From Verrucomicrobiota bacterium (GTDB taxonomy: Bacteria > Verrucomicrobiota > Verrucomicrobiia > Opitutales > Opitutaceae): a stretch of DNA of 64,000 nt. Positions 44,332 through 53,886 of the stretch are shown here, one piece after another. How positions within the stretch are numbered: position 1 is the stretch's first letter; every line of letters begins with the position of its first letter. The position numbers were made by a program, and so were the translations under genes. Location: the NCBI GenBank assembly GCA_016721945.1, contig JADKHC010000002.1:195354-259353 (forward strand). The letters run 5' to 3'. The notes beneath the pieces are model-generated. The model was not told the origin of the DNA. It saw only the letters and a list, made by a program, of their open reading frames with translations, and did no database searches.

Positions 44332-46026
44332 ATGTCGCAGAACTTTGCCCGCATCGTCTTCACGCTGACCGTGGTGTTCTTCGCCACGTTCTTTTTGTGG
44401 CCGATTTTACAGATTCTCAAAGAAGGCTTCGTCGACGCTAACGGGAACTTCACGCTCCGCTACTTCACGACTTTGCTCGCCGATCCGCTTTATCGCGGAG
44501 GTTTGGCCAACTCGTTCATGCTCGCCTGCGCCACGACCACGCTCGCGTTTGCGGTGGCGATGCCGCTGGCCTTCATTTCCAACCACTACATTTTCCCTGC
44601 GAAAAACCTGCTGAGCTCGCTCATTCTGGTGCCGATGATCCTGCCGCCGTTCGTTGGCGCTATCGGTATAAAACAGATTTTTGGCCAATACGGCGCAGTC
44701 AACGCGTTCATCGTTTCGCTCGGACTCAGACCCGACGGTTGGACCTTTGACTGGTTCGCCGCGAATCAGTTCTGGGGCATCGCGATTATCCAGGCTCTCT
44801 CGCTCTACCCGATCATTTATATCAATGCCGTCGCGGCACTCGCCAACGTCGACCCAGCGATGGAAGAAGCCGCACAAAATCTCGGCTGCACGGGCTTGCG
44901 CCGATTTTTCAAAATTACGCTGCCGCTAATCCGCCCGGGCCTGTTCGCCGGTGGCACGATTGTCTTTGTGTGGGCGTTTACCGAACTCGGCGTGCCGCTG
45001 ATCTTCGATTATCCGCGCGTCACCTCGGTACAGATTTATTACGGCCTAAAAGATATCGGCGGCAATCCTTTGCCCTATGCATTGGTTACGGTCATGCTCG
45101 CCAGCACGGTCGGATTGTACGCGATCGGCAAAGGTCTCTTCGGACGCCAAGGCCACGCCATGATGGCCAAGGCCACAAGCACCGGCGGCCCGCGCAAGAT
45201 CTCGACACGACGCGGCCTGTTTTGCACAGCGCTGTTCTCCAGCGTCACGATCCTGGCCGTGTTGCCGCACATTGGCGTAATCCTCGTGGCATTTTCGAGC
45301 GACTGGTATTCCAGCGTAGTGCCGCACCACTACACGTTGGAAAATTTCCGCATCGCGCTCGGCCATGATCTGACGGTGCCCGCCATCGCCAACAGCCTGA
45401 AATTTGCCTGCCTCTCGACGATCATCGACGTCGTGCTAGGCATCGCCATCGCCTACGTGATCGTCCGCACAAAATCCGCCGCGCGTCACGCCCTGGATTT
45501 TCTCGCAATGCTTCCGCTCGCCGTGCCCGGCATCGTGCTGGCTTTCGGTTATCTCGCGATGAGCCAGCCCGGCCGCTTCTTCCATTTTCTCAATCCGATC
45601 AATAATCCCACGATCCTCCTAATTATTGCGTACTCGGTGCGTCGCCTGCCCTACGTCGTACGCTCCGCCGCCGCGGGTTTCGAACAGACCAGCGTAACCC
45701 TCGAAGAAGCCGCGCAAAATCTCGGTGCGCCTCCGCTCAAAGCCATGTTCCGCGCCACGCTGCCGCTCATCACGGCCAACCTCATCGCGGGTGGTTTGCT
45801 GGCGTTTTCGTTCGCCATGCTAGAGGTCAGCGACTCGCTCATTCTCGCGCAGAAACAGGTTTATTATCCAATCACGAAAGCGATCATGGCGCTCTTCGAA
45901 CTGCTCGGTGACGGCAAGTTCATCGCCAGCGCACTGGGCGTCTGGGCAATGTTATTCCTCGGTGTGACCATCGTGGGCATGAGTCTCCTGCTCGGCAAAA
46001 AAATGGGCGCGATCTTCCGCGTCTAG
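44332..46026 (+). CDS. Two-domain ABC transporter permease, Fe3+/thiamine type (FbpB/SfuB-like)
   Basis: A 564-residue membrane protein from ATG 44332 with two fused permease domains. Each has an EAA loop: MEEAAQNLGCTGLRRFFKIT near 180 and LEEAAQNLGAPPLKAMFRAT near 465. About 12 membrane helices are visible. The fused arrangement is typical of ferric-iron, thiamine and 2-aminoethylphosphonate importers. No ATPase or solute-binding gene is adjacent, so it is an orphan here; the substrate is uncertain. The upstream side is occupied by the transposase gene. EamA follows 27 bases downstream. Confidence 0.88.
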   Translation: MSQNFARIVFTLTVVFFATFFLWPILQILKEGFVDANGNFTLRYFTTLLADPLYRGGLANSFMLACATTTLAFAVAMPLAFISNHYIFPAKNLLSSLILVPMILPPFVGAIGIKQIFGQYGAVNAFIVSLGLRPDGWTFDWFAANQFWGIAIIQALSLYPIIYINAVAALANVDPAMEEAAQNLGCTGLRRFFKITLPLIRPGLFAGGTIVFVWAFTELGVPLIFDYPRVTSVQIYYGLKDIGGNPLPYALVTVMLASTVGLYAIGKGLFGRQGHAMMAKATSTGGPRKISTRRGLFCTALFSSVTILAVLPHIGVILVAFSSDWYSSVVPHHYTLENFRIALGHDLTVPAIANSLKFACLSTIIDVVLGIAIAYVIVRTKSAARHALDFLAMLPLAVPGIVLAFGYLAMSQPGRFFHFLNPINNPTILLIIAYSVRRLPYVVRSAAAGFEQTSVTLEEAAQNLGAPPLKAMFRATLPLITANLIAGGLLAFSFAMLEVSDSLILAQKQVYYPITKAIMALFELLGDGKFIASALGVWAMLFLGVTIVGMSLLLGKKMGAIFRV

Positions 46027-46053
46027 CGCCGACCACAACCAATCGCCATCGCC

Positions 46054-46899
46054 GTGCCGCTCCTGCTACTGGTTTCTTTTGTCTGGGCCTTTTCGTTTGG
46101 CCTGATCAAAGGGCGGCTGGGCGGACTCGACAGCAGCTTCATCTCGGCCGTACGCCTCGGGCTCGCGTTGCTCGTGTTTTTGCCCTTCCTGCGTCTGCGC
46201 GGAATCACGCTTCGTCTCGCATTCATTCTTATCGCAATCGGCGCGGTGCAATTCGGCCTGATGTATCTGGCCTACAACCAAAGCTTCAAATACCTGCCCG
46301 CGCACGAGGTCGCATTGTTCACGCTCACGACACCGATCTTCGTCACCCTGTTTGCCGACGCACTTGAGCGCAGCTTCCGACTGCGCGCTTTGCTGGCCGC
46401 GCTGATTGCCGTCGCCGGCGCCGCTATCGTCATCACAAAATCGATGGTAACCGCAACCAGCCTGATTGGTTTCGGTTTTGTGCAACTTTCCAACGGTGCG
46501 TTCGCAATCGGCCAGGTACTCTACCGACGCCAACGGCTGAGCAACAATGAACTCAACGACCGGCAGGTTTTCGCGCTACTTTACGCAGGCGGCTTTGCCG
46601 TGACCGCTCCATTGATGCTCGCCCAGACAAACTTCAGTTCGCTGGCATTGGACCAGAGTCAGATCGCAACCCTGCTCTATCTCGGCGTCATTGGCTCTGG
46701 CGTTTGTTTCTTCTTATGGAATCTCGGTGCCACGCGAGTGAGCGCGGGCACACTCGCCGTATTCAACAACGCCAAAGTACCGCTCGCCGTGATCTGTTCG
46801 CTTCTGTTTTTCAACGAAAGCGCGAACCTGCCACGACTCCTAATCGGTGGCGCGCTGTTGATCGCCGCAATCGCGCTGTCCCAAAAAACAAAAGCCTAG
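46054..46899 (+). CDS. EamA/DMT family transporter
   Basis: A 281-residue protein from a GTG at 46054, with ten hydrophobic segments in two EamA repeats (LLLVSFVWAFSFGLIKG starts the first; LLYLGVIGSGVCFFLWNLGA lies in the second). These export small metabolites such as amino acids (family knowledge); the substrate is not predictable. It follows the permease gene closely and may share its transcript. Its end overlaps the convergent glmM stop by 4 bases. Confidence 0.85.
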   Translation: MPLLLLVSFVWAFSFGLIKGRLGGLDSSFISAVRLGLALLVFLPFLRLRGITLRLAFILIAIGAVQFGLMYLAYNQSFKYLPAHEVALFTLTTPIFVTLFADALERSFRLRALLAALIAVAGAAIVITKSMVTATSLIGFGFVQLSNGAFAIGQVLYRRQRLSNNELNDRQVFALLYAGGFAVTAPLMLAQTNFSSLALDQSQIATLLYLGVIGSGVCFFLWNLGATRVSAGTLAVFNNAKVPLAVICSLLFFNESANLPRLLIGGALLIAAIALSQKTKA

Positions 46900-48236
46900 A
46901 TCACCTCGAGATCGGTGCGAACCACCGCTTCGATCCGGGCAAGTCCTTTGCGTACGATTTCTTCGGTCGGGCCTTCGACCAGCAGACGAATTTTCGCCTC
47001 CGTGCCGGAAAACCGAACCAATACGCGGCCGTAGCCACCCATCTCAGCTTCGAGAGCCTGAATCACCATCGGCAGATGCGGTAATGTCGCTAGCTCCTTC
47101 TTTTCGCGCACCTTGAAATTGGCGGTAGCTTGTGGATACTTTTTGAGACACTTGCGGAGCTGCGACAACGGCTGCCGGGTCTCAAGCATCACGCCGAGCA
47201 CCTTCAACGCTGCGACCAGGCCGTCGCCCGTTGGCGATATATCTGAGAAAACGATATGGCCCGACGATTCGCCGCCGAGCGTGGCTTTTTCGAGCATCAT
47301 GCGCTCGACGACATAGCGATCGCCGACGTTGGTGCGGAGCACCCGGCCACCCACATCGCGTAACGCAGCATCGACACCGAGATTGCTCTGGACTGTAACG
47401 ACCAGCGTCTTACCGGGAAGCACGCCTTGCTTGAGCGCGTGCAGCGCCAGGATCGTAAGAATCTCGTCCCCATCAAGCACCACGCCGTGCTCATCGCAAA
47501 GGATGCAACGATCGCCGTCGCCATCATGGGCGATACCTATTCTAGAACCAGTCGCCAGAACCTTGGCCGCCAATTTTTCCGGGTGCTCACTGCCGACACC
47601 GGCGTTGATATTCTGACCGTCGGGTGCATCGCCAATCGTGACAACCTCGGCGCCTAGACCGCGCAATACGACCGGGCTCGTCATGCAGGTCGCACCGTTT
47701 GCCGTATCGAGAACGATCTTCCATCCCGCCAGCGCGTTTGCCGGTAGCAATTGATTCACGTTGTCCATGTATGCACGCAGTCCATCGAGCTGATGCAGCC
47801 GTTGGTGAATGATCGTGGGTTGTTCCGCAGGCAGCAGTTTCTCGATTTCCAGCTCCTGCTGGTCGGAGAGTTTGACCCCGCCGCGAGAGAAAAATTTAAT
47901 GCCGTTGTCCGATGCCGGATTGTGCGAAGCGGTGATCATGACGCCGAGCGCTGCACGCTCACGCACCAACGCCGAAGCCACAGCCGGTGTGGGCACCACG
48001 CCGAGCATGACGGAATCCACTCCCACGGAGGCGAAGCCCGAGGACACCGCCTGCATCAAGCTCTGGCCGGAAGACCGCGTGTCCCGGCCAATCAGCACGC
48101 GCTGAGCACCGGTGTGACTTTGCCGCGAAACGAATCGCGCTGCAGCCACGCCAAGGCGTTCGGCAAACGCTTCGTTTATGACCGGGCCGCCGTAGGGGCC
48201 ACGCACACCATCGGTGCCAAAATAGACTCGTTTCAT
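46896..48236 (-). CDS. glmM: Phosphoglucosamine mutase
   Basis: A 446-residue enzyme interconverting GlcN-6-P and GlcN-1-P for UDP-GlcNAc. N-terminal MKRVYFGTDGVRGPYGGPVI is followed by the phosphoserine loop ITASHNPASDNGIKFF (Ser104). The metal loop is IAHDGDGDRCIL, the sugar loop GGESSGHIVFSD, and the phosphate-binding C-terminus VRFSGTEAKIRLLVEG. Its start overlaps the trpD stop by 4 bases (ATGA), so the two are translationally coupled. Confidence 0.95.
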   Translation of the reverse strand: MKRVYFGTDGVRGPYGGPVINEAFAERLGVAAARFVSRQSHTGAQRVLIGRDTRSSGQSLMQAVSSGFASVGVDSVMLGVVPTPAVASALVRERAALGVMITASHNPASDNGIKFFSRGGVKLSDQQELEIEKLLPAEQPTIIHQRLHQLDGLRAYMDNVNQLLPANALAGWKIVLDTANGATCMTSPVVLRGLGAEVVTIGDAPDGQNINAGVGSEHPEKLAAKVLATGSRIGIAHDGDGDRCILCDEHGVVLDGDEILTILALHALKQGVLPGKTLVVTVQSNLGVDAALRDVGGRVLRTNVGDRYVVERMMLEKATLGGESSGHIVFSDISPTGDGLVAALKVLGVMLETRQPLSQLRKCLKKYPQATANFKVREKKELATLPHLPMVIQALEAEMGGYGRVLVRFSGTEAKIRLLVEGPTEEIVRKGLARIEAVVRTDLEVI

Positions 48237-49279
48237 GCTTTGAAAAATTCCTTGGTCGCAGCGATTTTGCGTTTAACCGAACCACCTAAAAGAAGCTCAC
48301 GTGCCTGCGCTGTGCCATCGCGGACCGACGCCGTCCGGCCGCAGATCCAAAGCGCCACAGCGGCATTGAACACAATTGTTTCAACCAATGCCGCCGGTCC
48401 TTTCCCGGCCACGACCGCCTCGGTGATGGCCAGATTGGTCGCGAGATCGCCGCCCTTGAGATCTTCAAAACTGCCTTCAGTCAGGCCGTGCTCGCTCGCG
48501 CGCCAGACTCCGTCCACCGAGCGCAAACGGCCGATGCCGCGCACGCGGTTAGCTGTCGCTGTAGTGAGTTCGTCGATACCGTGATTCGCACCCAGCACGC
48601 CATGTACCGCCAGCCCGGAACCCGTGCCGAGCAATTCAAGCGCGTCGGCTAAACGGCTCACCCATTTTTCCGCCGATACGCCCAATAAAATATGGGCGGG
48701 ACGACCGGGATTGATGAGCGGCCCGAGGATATTGAAAATGGTGCGTTGGCCGACCGCAGCCAGCGCCTTGCGCGCCGGACCGATGTGTTTGAACGCCGGG
48801 TGATAAGCCGGCGCGAAGAAAAACGCGAAGCCCAGTTCACGCAGCGCTGCCTGCAGCTTTTCCGGTTTCGCTTCGAGATCGACGCCCAGCGCCGCCAGCA
48901 GATCCGCGCTGCCGCACTTGGAAGTTATGCCCCGGTTGCCGTGCTTCATCACCGTCACGCCAGCCGACGCCAGCGTGAAAACGACCAGCGACGAAATATT
49001 AAAACCGCCCGCATGATCGCCGCCCGTGCCGACGATGTCGATCGCCTGCGCTGACCATTGCGCCACACCAGGATCAATCGACAACGCGCGGAATTCCTTC
49101 GCAAACGCCGTGATCTCCGCGGCGATCGTGCCCTTTTCTTCCAGCGCCGAAAGGAAATCGATTTTTTCGGCATCTACCGTTTGCGGCGACGAAAGCTCAT
49201 GCGTAGCCAAAGCAACATCGGCCGTCGACAAATCGATTCGGGCCTTCAAACGCTGTGTAAGCTCAAGGAGGGCAGACAT
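48233..49279 (-). CDS. trpD: Anthranilate phosphoribosyltransferase
   Basis: A 348-residue enzyme adding PRPP to anthranilate in tryptophan synthesis. The ATG at 49279 gives MSALLELTQRLKARIDLSTA. The PRPP/anthranilate-binding motifs are DIVGTGGDHAGGFNISS, MKHGNRGITSKCGSADLLAA and NILGPLINPGRPAHILLGVS. A much longer frame upstream to 49684 runs through uppP antisense and is rejected. It is located with glmM rather than with trpE. Confidence 0.93.
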   Translation of the reverse strand: MSALLELTQRLKARIDLSTADVALATHELSSPQTVDAEKIDFLSALEEKGTIAAEITAFAKEFRALSIDPGVAQWSAQAIDIVGTGGDHAGGFNISSLVVFTLASAGVTVMKHGNRGITSKCGSADLLAALGVDLEAKPEKLQAALRELGFAFFFAPAYHPAFKHIGPARKALAAVGQRTIFNILGPLINPGRPAHILLGVSAEKWVSRLADALELLGTGSGLAVHGVLGANHGIDELTTATANRVRGIGRLRSVDGVWRASEHGLTEGSFEDLKGGDLATNLAITEAVVAGKGPAALVETIVFNAAVALWICGRTASVRDGTAQARELLLGGSVKRKIAATKEFFKA

Positions 49280-49295
49280 AAGCGGCGACGAAAGA

Positions 49296-50393
49296 ATGAA
49301 ACCGGACACTTGGCAAAGCATAATCTGGACAGATGCACGCGCTTCTGGAAACAAGACCTTCGTGCGTTGCGCTTTATCCATTCTTGCTCTGGCCATTTTT
49401 CTTGTCCGACCGGTTTTCGCGGCCGAGCCAGAGACAACCGTCTCGCCTGCCACAACGGCACCCGCCGAGCAGAAGCCCATCGCCGAACTGAGCACCGGCG
49501 ACGCTTTGGTTCTTGGCGTTGTTGAGGGTATCACCGAGTACCTGCCCATATCGTCGACCGGACATCTGATCATTGCCAACAAAGCGCTTGGCTTGACCTC
49601 AGAATCTCCGCTGCACGGCAAAGACGGAGAGCCGCTGTGGTATAAAAAACCTTCGCCCAAATATCCCGAAGGCGTGCCGCTCACCCTGAAACTCGCGGCC
49701 GATACCTATGTCGTGGTTATCCAATTCGGTGCCATCGCCGCCGTCGCGCTACTCTACTGGAAGCAAGTCCGCACGATGCTCCTCGGGCTGGTCGGCCGTG
49801 ACGCCGCCGGATTGCGTCTACTGCGCAACCTTTTGATCGCGTTCATCCCTGCGGCCGGAATCGGTTTCCTCCTGAGCAAATGGATCGACTTGCTCTTTTC
49901 AGTCAAAGTGGTCCTAGCTGCACAAGTCACTGGAGCCATCCTTATGATCCTCGCGGAAGTCTGGCGCAAAAAACAGTCCACCACTCGTGCCGACCGCGAT
50001 CCCGCAGACCTCACCGCCCCTGAATCACTCGGCATCGGCCTGCTCCAATGTTTCGCTTTGTGGCCCGGCATGAGTCGCTCGATGACCACGATTGTCGGCG
50101 GTTATCTCGTCGGCCTAAACCCGCGACGCTCCGCCGAGTTCAGTTTTCTGCTCGGTTTGGTCACGCTGACCGCCGCGACGATCTACAAAAGCGCAAAATC
50201 TGGCACCGCGATGCTGACCGTTTTTGGCTGGCCGAATATTCTACTGGGCTGCGTGGTGGCCGCGATCACAGCGGCGCTCTCGGTCAAATTCCTCGTCAAC
50301 TACCTGTCACGACACGGTTTGGTAGCCTTTGCCATTTACCGTTTGATTCTTGCCGGTGTACTCGGGTTGTTGCTCGCCCGTGGATTTTTCTGA
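49296..50393 (+). CDS. uppP: Undecaprenyl-diphosphate phosphatase
   Basis: About 365 residues from ATG 49296, or 343 from GTG 49362, which would start right at a signal-like helix (CALSILALAIFLVRPVFA). The BacA/UppP core shows VEGITEYLPISSTGHLIIAN and LWPGMSRSMTTIVGGYLVGL, the two catalytic motifs for hydrolysing undecaprenyl pyrophosphate. Compared with ~270-residue relatives it has an extra N-terminal helix with an Ala/Thr/Pro-rich linker. An insert of ~30 residues (HGKDGEPLWYKKPSPKYPEG) follows the first motif. It is divergent from trpD with only 16 bases between ATGs. Confidence 0.9.
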   Translation: MKPDTWQSIIWTDARASGNKTFVRCALSILALAIFLVRPVFAAEPETTVSPATTAPAEQKPIAELSTGDALVLGVVEGITEYLPISSTGHLIIANKALGLTSESPLHGKDGEPLWYKKPSPKYPEGVPLTLKLAADTYVVVIQFGAIAAVALLYWKQVRTMLLGLVGRDAAGLRLLRNLLIAFIPAAGIGFLLSKWIDLLFSVKVVLAAQVTGAILMILAEVWRKKQSTTRADRDPADLTAPESLGIGLLQCFALWPGMSRSMTTIVGGYLVGLNPRRSAEFSFLLGLVTLTAATIYKSAKSGTAMLTVFGWPNILLGCVVAAITAALSVKFLVNYLSRHGLVAFAIYRLILAGVLGLLLARGFF

Positions 50394-50418
50394 GCGGTTT
50401 CGCCCCGACTGCATTTAC

Positions 50419-50424
50419 TATAAT
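50419..50424 (+). promoter_or_regulatory. Candidate -10 element upstream of rpmF
   Basis: A perfect TATAAT about 110 bases before rpmF; the -35 region at 17 bases is weak. A TTGACG at 50434-50439 is a possible second promoter. One of these likely drives rpmF-plsX-fabH. Confidence 0.35.
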
Positions 50425-50529
50425 GTATAGCGCTTGACGCAGAGGGTCGCCGCCCTTTACTCGGTCACCTTTCACACTGTCACATAGGCGTAACTTAATC
50501 ACGCCACACACCACTTAACAGCTCCCACC

Positions 50530-50709
50530 ATGGCCAATCCGAAACGCAAGCAATCCAAACGCCGTAGCGCCAACCGCCGCGCAGCCAACGCTTTCAAAGC
50601 TCCTCAAGTCGCTAAAGACCCGACCGATGGCAGTGCCTTCGTGCCACATCGCGTCAATCCGAAAAACGGCATGTACCGCGGTCGCCAGGTGCTCAACGTC
50701 GAGGTCTAA
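50530..50709 (+). CDS. rpmF: 50S ribosomal protein L32
   Basis: A 59-residue protein, MANPKRKQSKRRSANRRAAN and onward, ending in GRQVLNVEV. It lacks the four zinc-binding Cys found in some L32 forms, so it is the zinc-independent type. The rpmF-plsX-fabH order is widely conserved, linking ribosomes with lipid synthesis. plsX begins 39 bases downstream. Confidence 0.93.
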   Translation: MANPKRKQSKRRSANRRAANAFKAPQVAKDPTDGSAFVPHRVNPKNGMYRGRQVLNVEV

Positions 50710-50748
50710 CCTCACGTTTCTGAACGATTTCTCAACCATCCAACTGTG

Positions 50749-51804
50749 ATGGTCTCCAGCAGCGGCGTTAGTGCACGGATCGCAGTCGATGCCATGGGCA
50801 GCGACTTGGGTCCGTCTGAGATCGTCGAAGCCGTCAAACTCGCCCTCGCCGAGTTCCCCGACCTCAACCCAATCACCCTCGTGGGTGATCAGATGATTTT
50901 GCGCCCGTTACTCTCGTCAGTCGGGCTCGCGGATCATCCGAAGCTGAACATTTTTCAAGCTTCCGAAGTCATCACGATGGATGACAAACCACTGGTCGCG
51001 CTTAAACGGAAAAAAGACTCGTCGATGATCCGTGCGATTGAGCTGGTGAAATCCGGCGAAGCTGGCGCAGCCGTCAGTTGCGGCAACACCGGAAGCCTGG
51101 TCGCCTCCGGCATCTTGAAACTCCGCACGCTCGAAGGCGTGGACCGTGCCGCTCTCGCACCCGTTATTCCGCGCGCCGACGGCCACTTCATTCTCCTCGA
51201 CGCCGGTGCCAATCCAGAAGCCAAAGCCGAACACCTCGTCCATAACGCCATCCTCGGCTCCCATTATTGCCGCATGGAACTGGGTGTGGAACGCCCCCGC
51301 GTCGGCCTGCTCACGATCGGCACCGAAGAAGGCAAAGGCAACGCCCTCATCGCCGAGACCCACGATCTGCTCAAACGCATCGACACTCTCATCAACTACG
51401 TCGGCCCGGTCGAAGGCTTTCAGGTCTTCAAAAACGAAGTCGATGTACTGGTCTGCGACGGTTTTGTCGGTAACATCTGTCTCAAGAGCTGGGAATCGTT
51501 GGTTAAGTTTTTTGGTGCTGAGTTGAAATCTTTCATCCGCAAAAGCCCCGTCCGTACGTTTGGTGCGGCTCTGGCCAAAGGTGCGTTCAAAGATCTGAAG
51601 CACCGCATCGAACCCGAACGTTTCGGCGGCGCGCCCTTGCTCGGTCTGAAAGGCAACTTGATCAAAGCACACGGCTCCGCCAACCGCCACGCCTTTAAGA
51701 ACGCCATCCGCGACGCCAACGTCATGATCAAAACCAACCTCAATCACCATATTGAGGCCGACATTGCCCGCGCCAACGAAGTCATCCGCCAGGTCGCAGC
51801 CTAA
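50749..51804 (+). CDS. plsX: Phosphate acyltransferase PlsX
   Basis: A 351-residue enzyme converting acyl-ACP to acyl-phosphate for phospholipid synthesis. Motifs IAVDAMGSDLGPSEIVEAVK, GAAVSCGNTGSLVASGILKL and LLDAGANPEAKAEHLVHNAI are diagnostic, as is DVLVCDGFVGNICLKSWES. A GTG at 50746 directly before the ATG is an alternative start. It lies between rpmF and fabH in the usual operon. Confidence 0.95.
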   Translation: MVSSSGVSARIAVDAMGSDLGPSEIVEAVKLALAEFPDLNPITLVGDQMILRPLLSSVGLADHPKLNIFQASEVITMDDKPLVALKRKKDSSMIRAIELVKSGEAGAAVSCGNTGSLVASGILKLRTLEGVDRAALAPVIPRADGHFILLDAGANPEAKAEHLVHNAILGSHYCRMELGVERPRVGLLTIGTEEGKGNALIAETHDLLKRIDTLINYVGPVEGFQVFKNEVDVLVCDGFVGNICLKSWESLVKFFGAELKSFIRKSPVRTFGAALAKGAFKDLKHRIEPERFGGAPLLGLKGNLIKAHGSANRHAFKNAIRDANVMIKTNLNHHIEADIARANEVIRQVAA

Positions 51805-51841
51805 GCTGCACCCTGCGCATCCCATCTTTAACTACGCCTCC

Positions 51842-52834
51842 ATGGCCACGCCCACCATTGCAATCCTCGGAACAGGTTCTTATGTCCCTACGAGGGTTTT
51901 GACCAACGAAGAGCTTTCGAAAAAGGTTGATACCACCGACGAGTGGATTCTGACCCGCACCGGCATCAAACAACGCCGCATCGCCGCCGAAGGTGAATCC
52001 ACCTCCGATCTCGCCGCGCACGCCGCCAAAGCTGCCTTGATCGACGCGGGCCTGACTGCGGCCGACATCGACCTGCTCATCGTCGCCACGATCACCCCCG
52101 ACCTGCCGATGCCGGCCACCGCCACCATCGTACAGCATAAACTCGGTATCGGCACGCACGCGGCTTGCTTCGATCTCAACGCTGCCTGCTCCGGCTTTGT
52201 GTACGGGCTCGACACCGCCAGCGCGATGCTAGCCTCTGGCCGCTACCGCCACGCCCTCGTGATCGGCGCCGAAAAACTTTCCTCCGTTGTCGATTGGAAA
52301 GACCGCACCACCTGCGTGCTCTTCGGTGACGCCGCCGGAGCCGCAGTTCTCGGACCCACACGCGGCGATGGCGCCCGCATCATTGCCACCAAACTTTACA
52401 GCGAAGGCGGCATGGCTGAAATGCTCTGCATCCCAGCCGGCGGCAGCGCCAATCCCGCTAGCACCGCGACCTTGGCAGGCGATCAGCACTTCATTAAAAT
52501 GAAGGGACGCGAGATTTTCAAAGTCGCTGTACGCGAAATGGAGGACGCTGTTGAGGAAATCTTGGAACAACACGCGATGACTGCCGATCAGATTGCATGC
52601 GTGATACCACACCAGGCCAACCTTCGCATCATCGAGGCCCTCTCCAAAAGCATGGAGATCCCGCTCGACCGCTTTTTCATCAATGTTGACCGATTCGGCA
52701 ACACCTCTGGAGCCTCCATCCCACTCGCACTCGACGAAGCACGCCGCCTCGGCCGTGTACGACGCGGCGACACGACACTGCTCGTGGCCTTTGGGGCAGG
52801 CTTGACCTATGGTGCTGCACTGGTTCGCTGGTAA
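51842..52834 (+). CDS. fabH: 3-oxoacyl-ACP synthase III
   Basis: A 330-residue ketosynthase that starts fatty-acid synthesis by condensing acyl-CoA with malonyl-ACP. The ATG at 51842 gives MATPTIAILGTGSYVPTRVL. The catalytic triad comprises Cys116 in DLNAACSGFVYGLD, His in IPHQANLRIIEAL, and Asn in GNTSGASIPLALDE. The C-terminus is FGAGLTYGAALVRW. It is 37 bases downstream of plsX. Confidence 0.95.
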   Translation: MATPTIAILGTGSYVPTRVLTNEELSKKVDTTDEWILTRTGIKQRRIAAEGESTSDLAAHAAKAALIDAGLTAADIDLLIVATITPDLPMPATATIVQHKLGIGTHAACFDLNAACSGFVYGLDTASAMLASGRYRHALVIGAEKLSSVVDWKDRTTCVLFGDAAGAAVLGPTRGDGARIIATKLYSEGGMAEMLCIPAGGSANPASTATLAGDQHFIKMKGREIFKVAVREMEDAVEEILEQHAMTADQIACVIPHQANLRIIEALSKSMEIPLDRFFINVDRFGNTSGASIPLALDEARRLGRVRRGDTTLLVAFGAGLTYGAALVRW

Positions 52835-52844
52835 AATTTTAATC

Positions 52845-53879
52845 ATGCCCCCCTCCGCGCAAAGTCGGTTCTCCCTCATCCTGTTTGTTTTCGCCCTCTC
52901 GTTCGCGCTGGCCGGCAATGCCCGAGCCGAACTAGTGTGGACGCCCCAAAGCGGCTGGAAAGTCGAAGGCGGCGCCCTCGTTGGCGTAAGCGGCAAAGAG
53001 GCACAAGGTGCCCTCGAAATGATGAACAAGGCCCGGGCCGCCGAGGAAAAAGGTAACCTGATGACTGCGGCAAAATATTACAAAAGAGCCGCCAAGATGT
53101 ATCCAAATTCCATCTACGCGCCCGAAGCCCAGTACCATCTCGGCAAAGTTCAGCTCGCCCGCAAAAAATACGCCAAGTCCTTCGAGGCCTTCCAGACCGT
53201 CGCACTGCGCTACCCCAGCACGACCCGCTACAACGAGATCATCGGCCTCCAGTACAGCATCGCATCCGCCCTTCTTGACGGCGCACGCGGCAGAGTTTTC
53301 GGCATTTTCCCCGGCTTCGCTAACCGCGAAAAAGGCATTCAGTTCCTCGAAATTCTCCTCATCGAAGCGCCGTATAGTGACTACGCGCCCATCGCAATGA
53401 TGAGCATCGCCCAAGGACACGCCTACTTGAGAAATTCCGAAGAGGCGATGGACGCGCTCGATCGCATGATAAACACCTACCCCCAAAGCGTGCTCGCTCC
53501 CGATGCCTACCTCAGCTTGGGCAAAGCCCATGCCACCCTCGTCGAAGGCGCCAACTACGATCAGGCCTCGACCCGCGACTCCATCACTTACTACGAAGAT
53601 TTCATGATCCTTTTCCCCAGTGACAACAACGTCGCGAAGGCGGAAAAAGGTCTGACCGAAATGAAGGTAATTCTCGCCGACAGCAAAATGAAGATCGGCG
53701 ACTTCTACTTCTTCAAACGCGATAATTACAAGGCCGCTCGCGTATTCTACAACGAAGCCATCACCGTTTATCCCGACTCGGAAATCGCCGCCCAAGCAAA
53801 GCAGCGCCTGGTCGAAGTCGATGCCGCCGTCGCCAAAGCTTCTGCACCAGCAAAGAAAAAACGGTTCTTCTTTTTCTAA
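52845..53879 (+). CDS. BamD-like TPR outer-membrane assembly protein
   Basis: A 344-residue secreted protein from ATG 52845. The signal peptide ends FALSFALAGNARA and is not a lipobox. TPR-like repeats run from about 60 to 310 (AKYYKRAAKMYPNSIYAPEA, ALDRMINTYPQSVLAPDAY, ARVFYNEAITVYPDSEIAAQ). This matches the YfiO/BamD arrangement. The absence of a lipid-anchor Cys and the longer length than E. coli BamD (~245) are differences. A Lys/Phe tail KKKRFFFF ends the protein. It sits directly before an LptE-like lipoprotein gene, consistent with outer-membrane biogenesis. Confidence 0.78.
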   Translation: MPPSAQSRFSLILFVFALSFALAGNARAELVWTPQSGWKVEGGALVGVSGKEAQGALEMMNKARAAEEKGNLMTAAKYYKRAAKMYPNSIYAPEAQYHLGKVQLARKKYAKSFEAFQTVALRYPSTTRYNEIIGLQYSIASALLDGARGRVFGIFPGFANREKGIQFLEILLIEAPYSDYAPIAMMSIAQGHAYLRNSEEAMDALDRMINTYPQSVLAPDAYLSLGKAHATLVEGANYDQASTRDSITYYEDFMILFPSDNNVAKAEKGLTEMKVILADSKMKIGDFYFFKRDNYKAARVFYNEAITVYPDSEIAAQAKQRLVEVDAAVAKASAPAKKKRFFFF

Positions 53880-53886
53880 ACCGCCC

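Noticed and set aside
49280..49684. N-terminal extension of trpD
   Set aside because: Runs antisense through uppP; the conserved TrpD protein starts at 49279.
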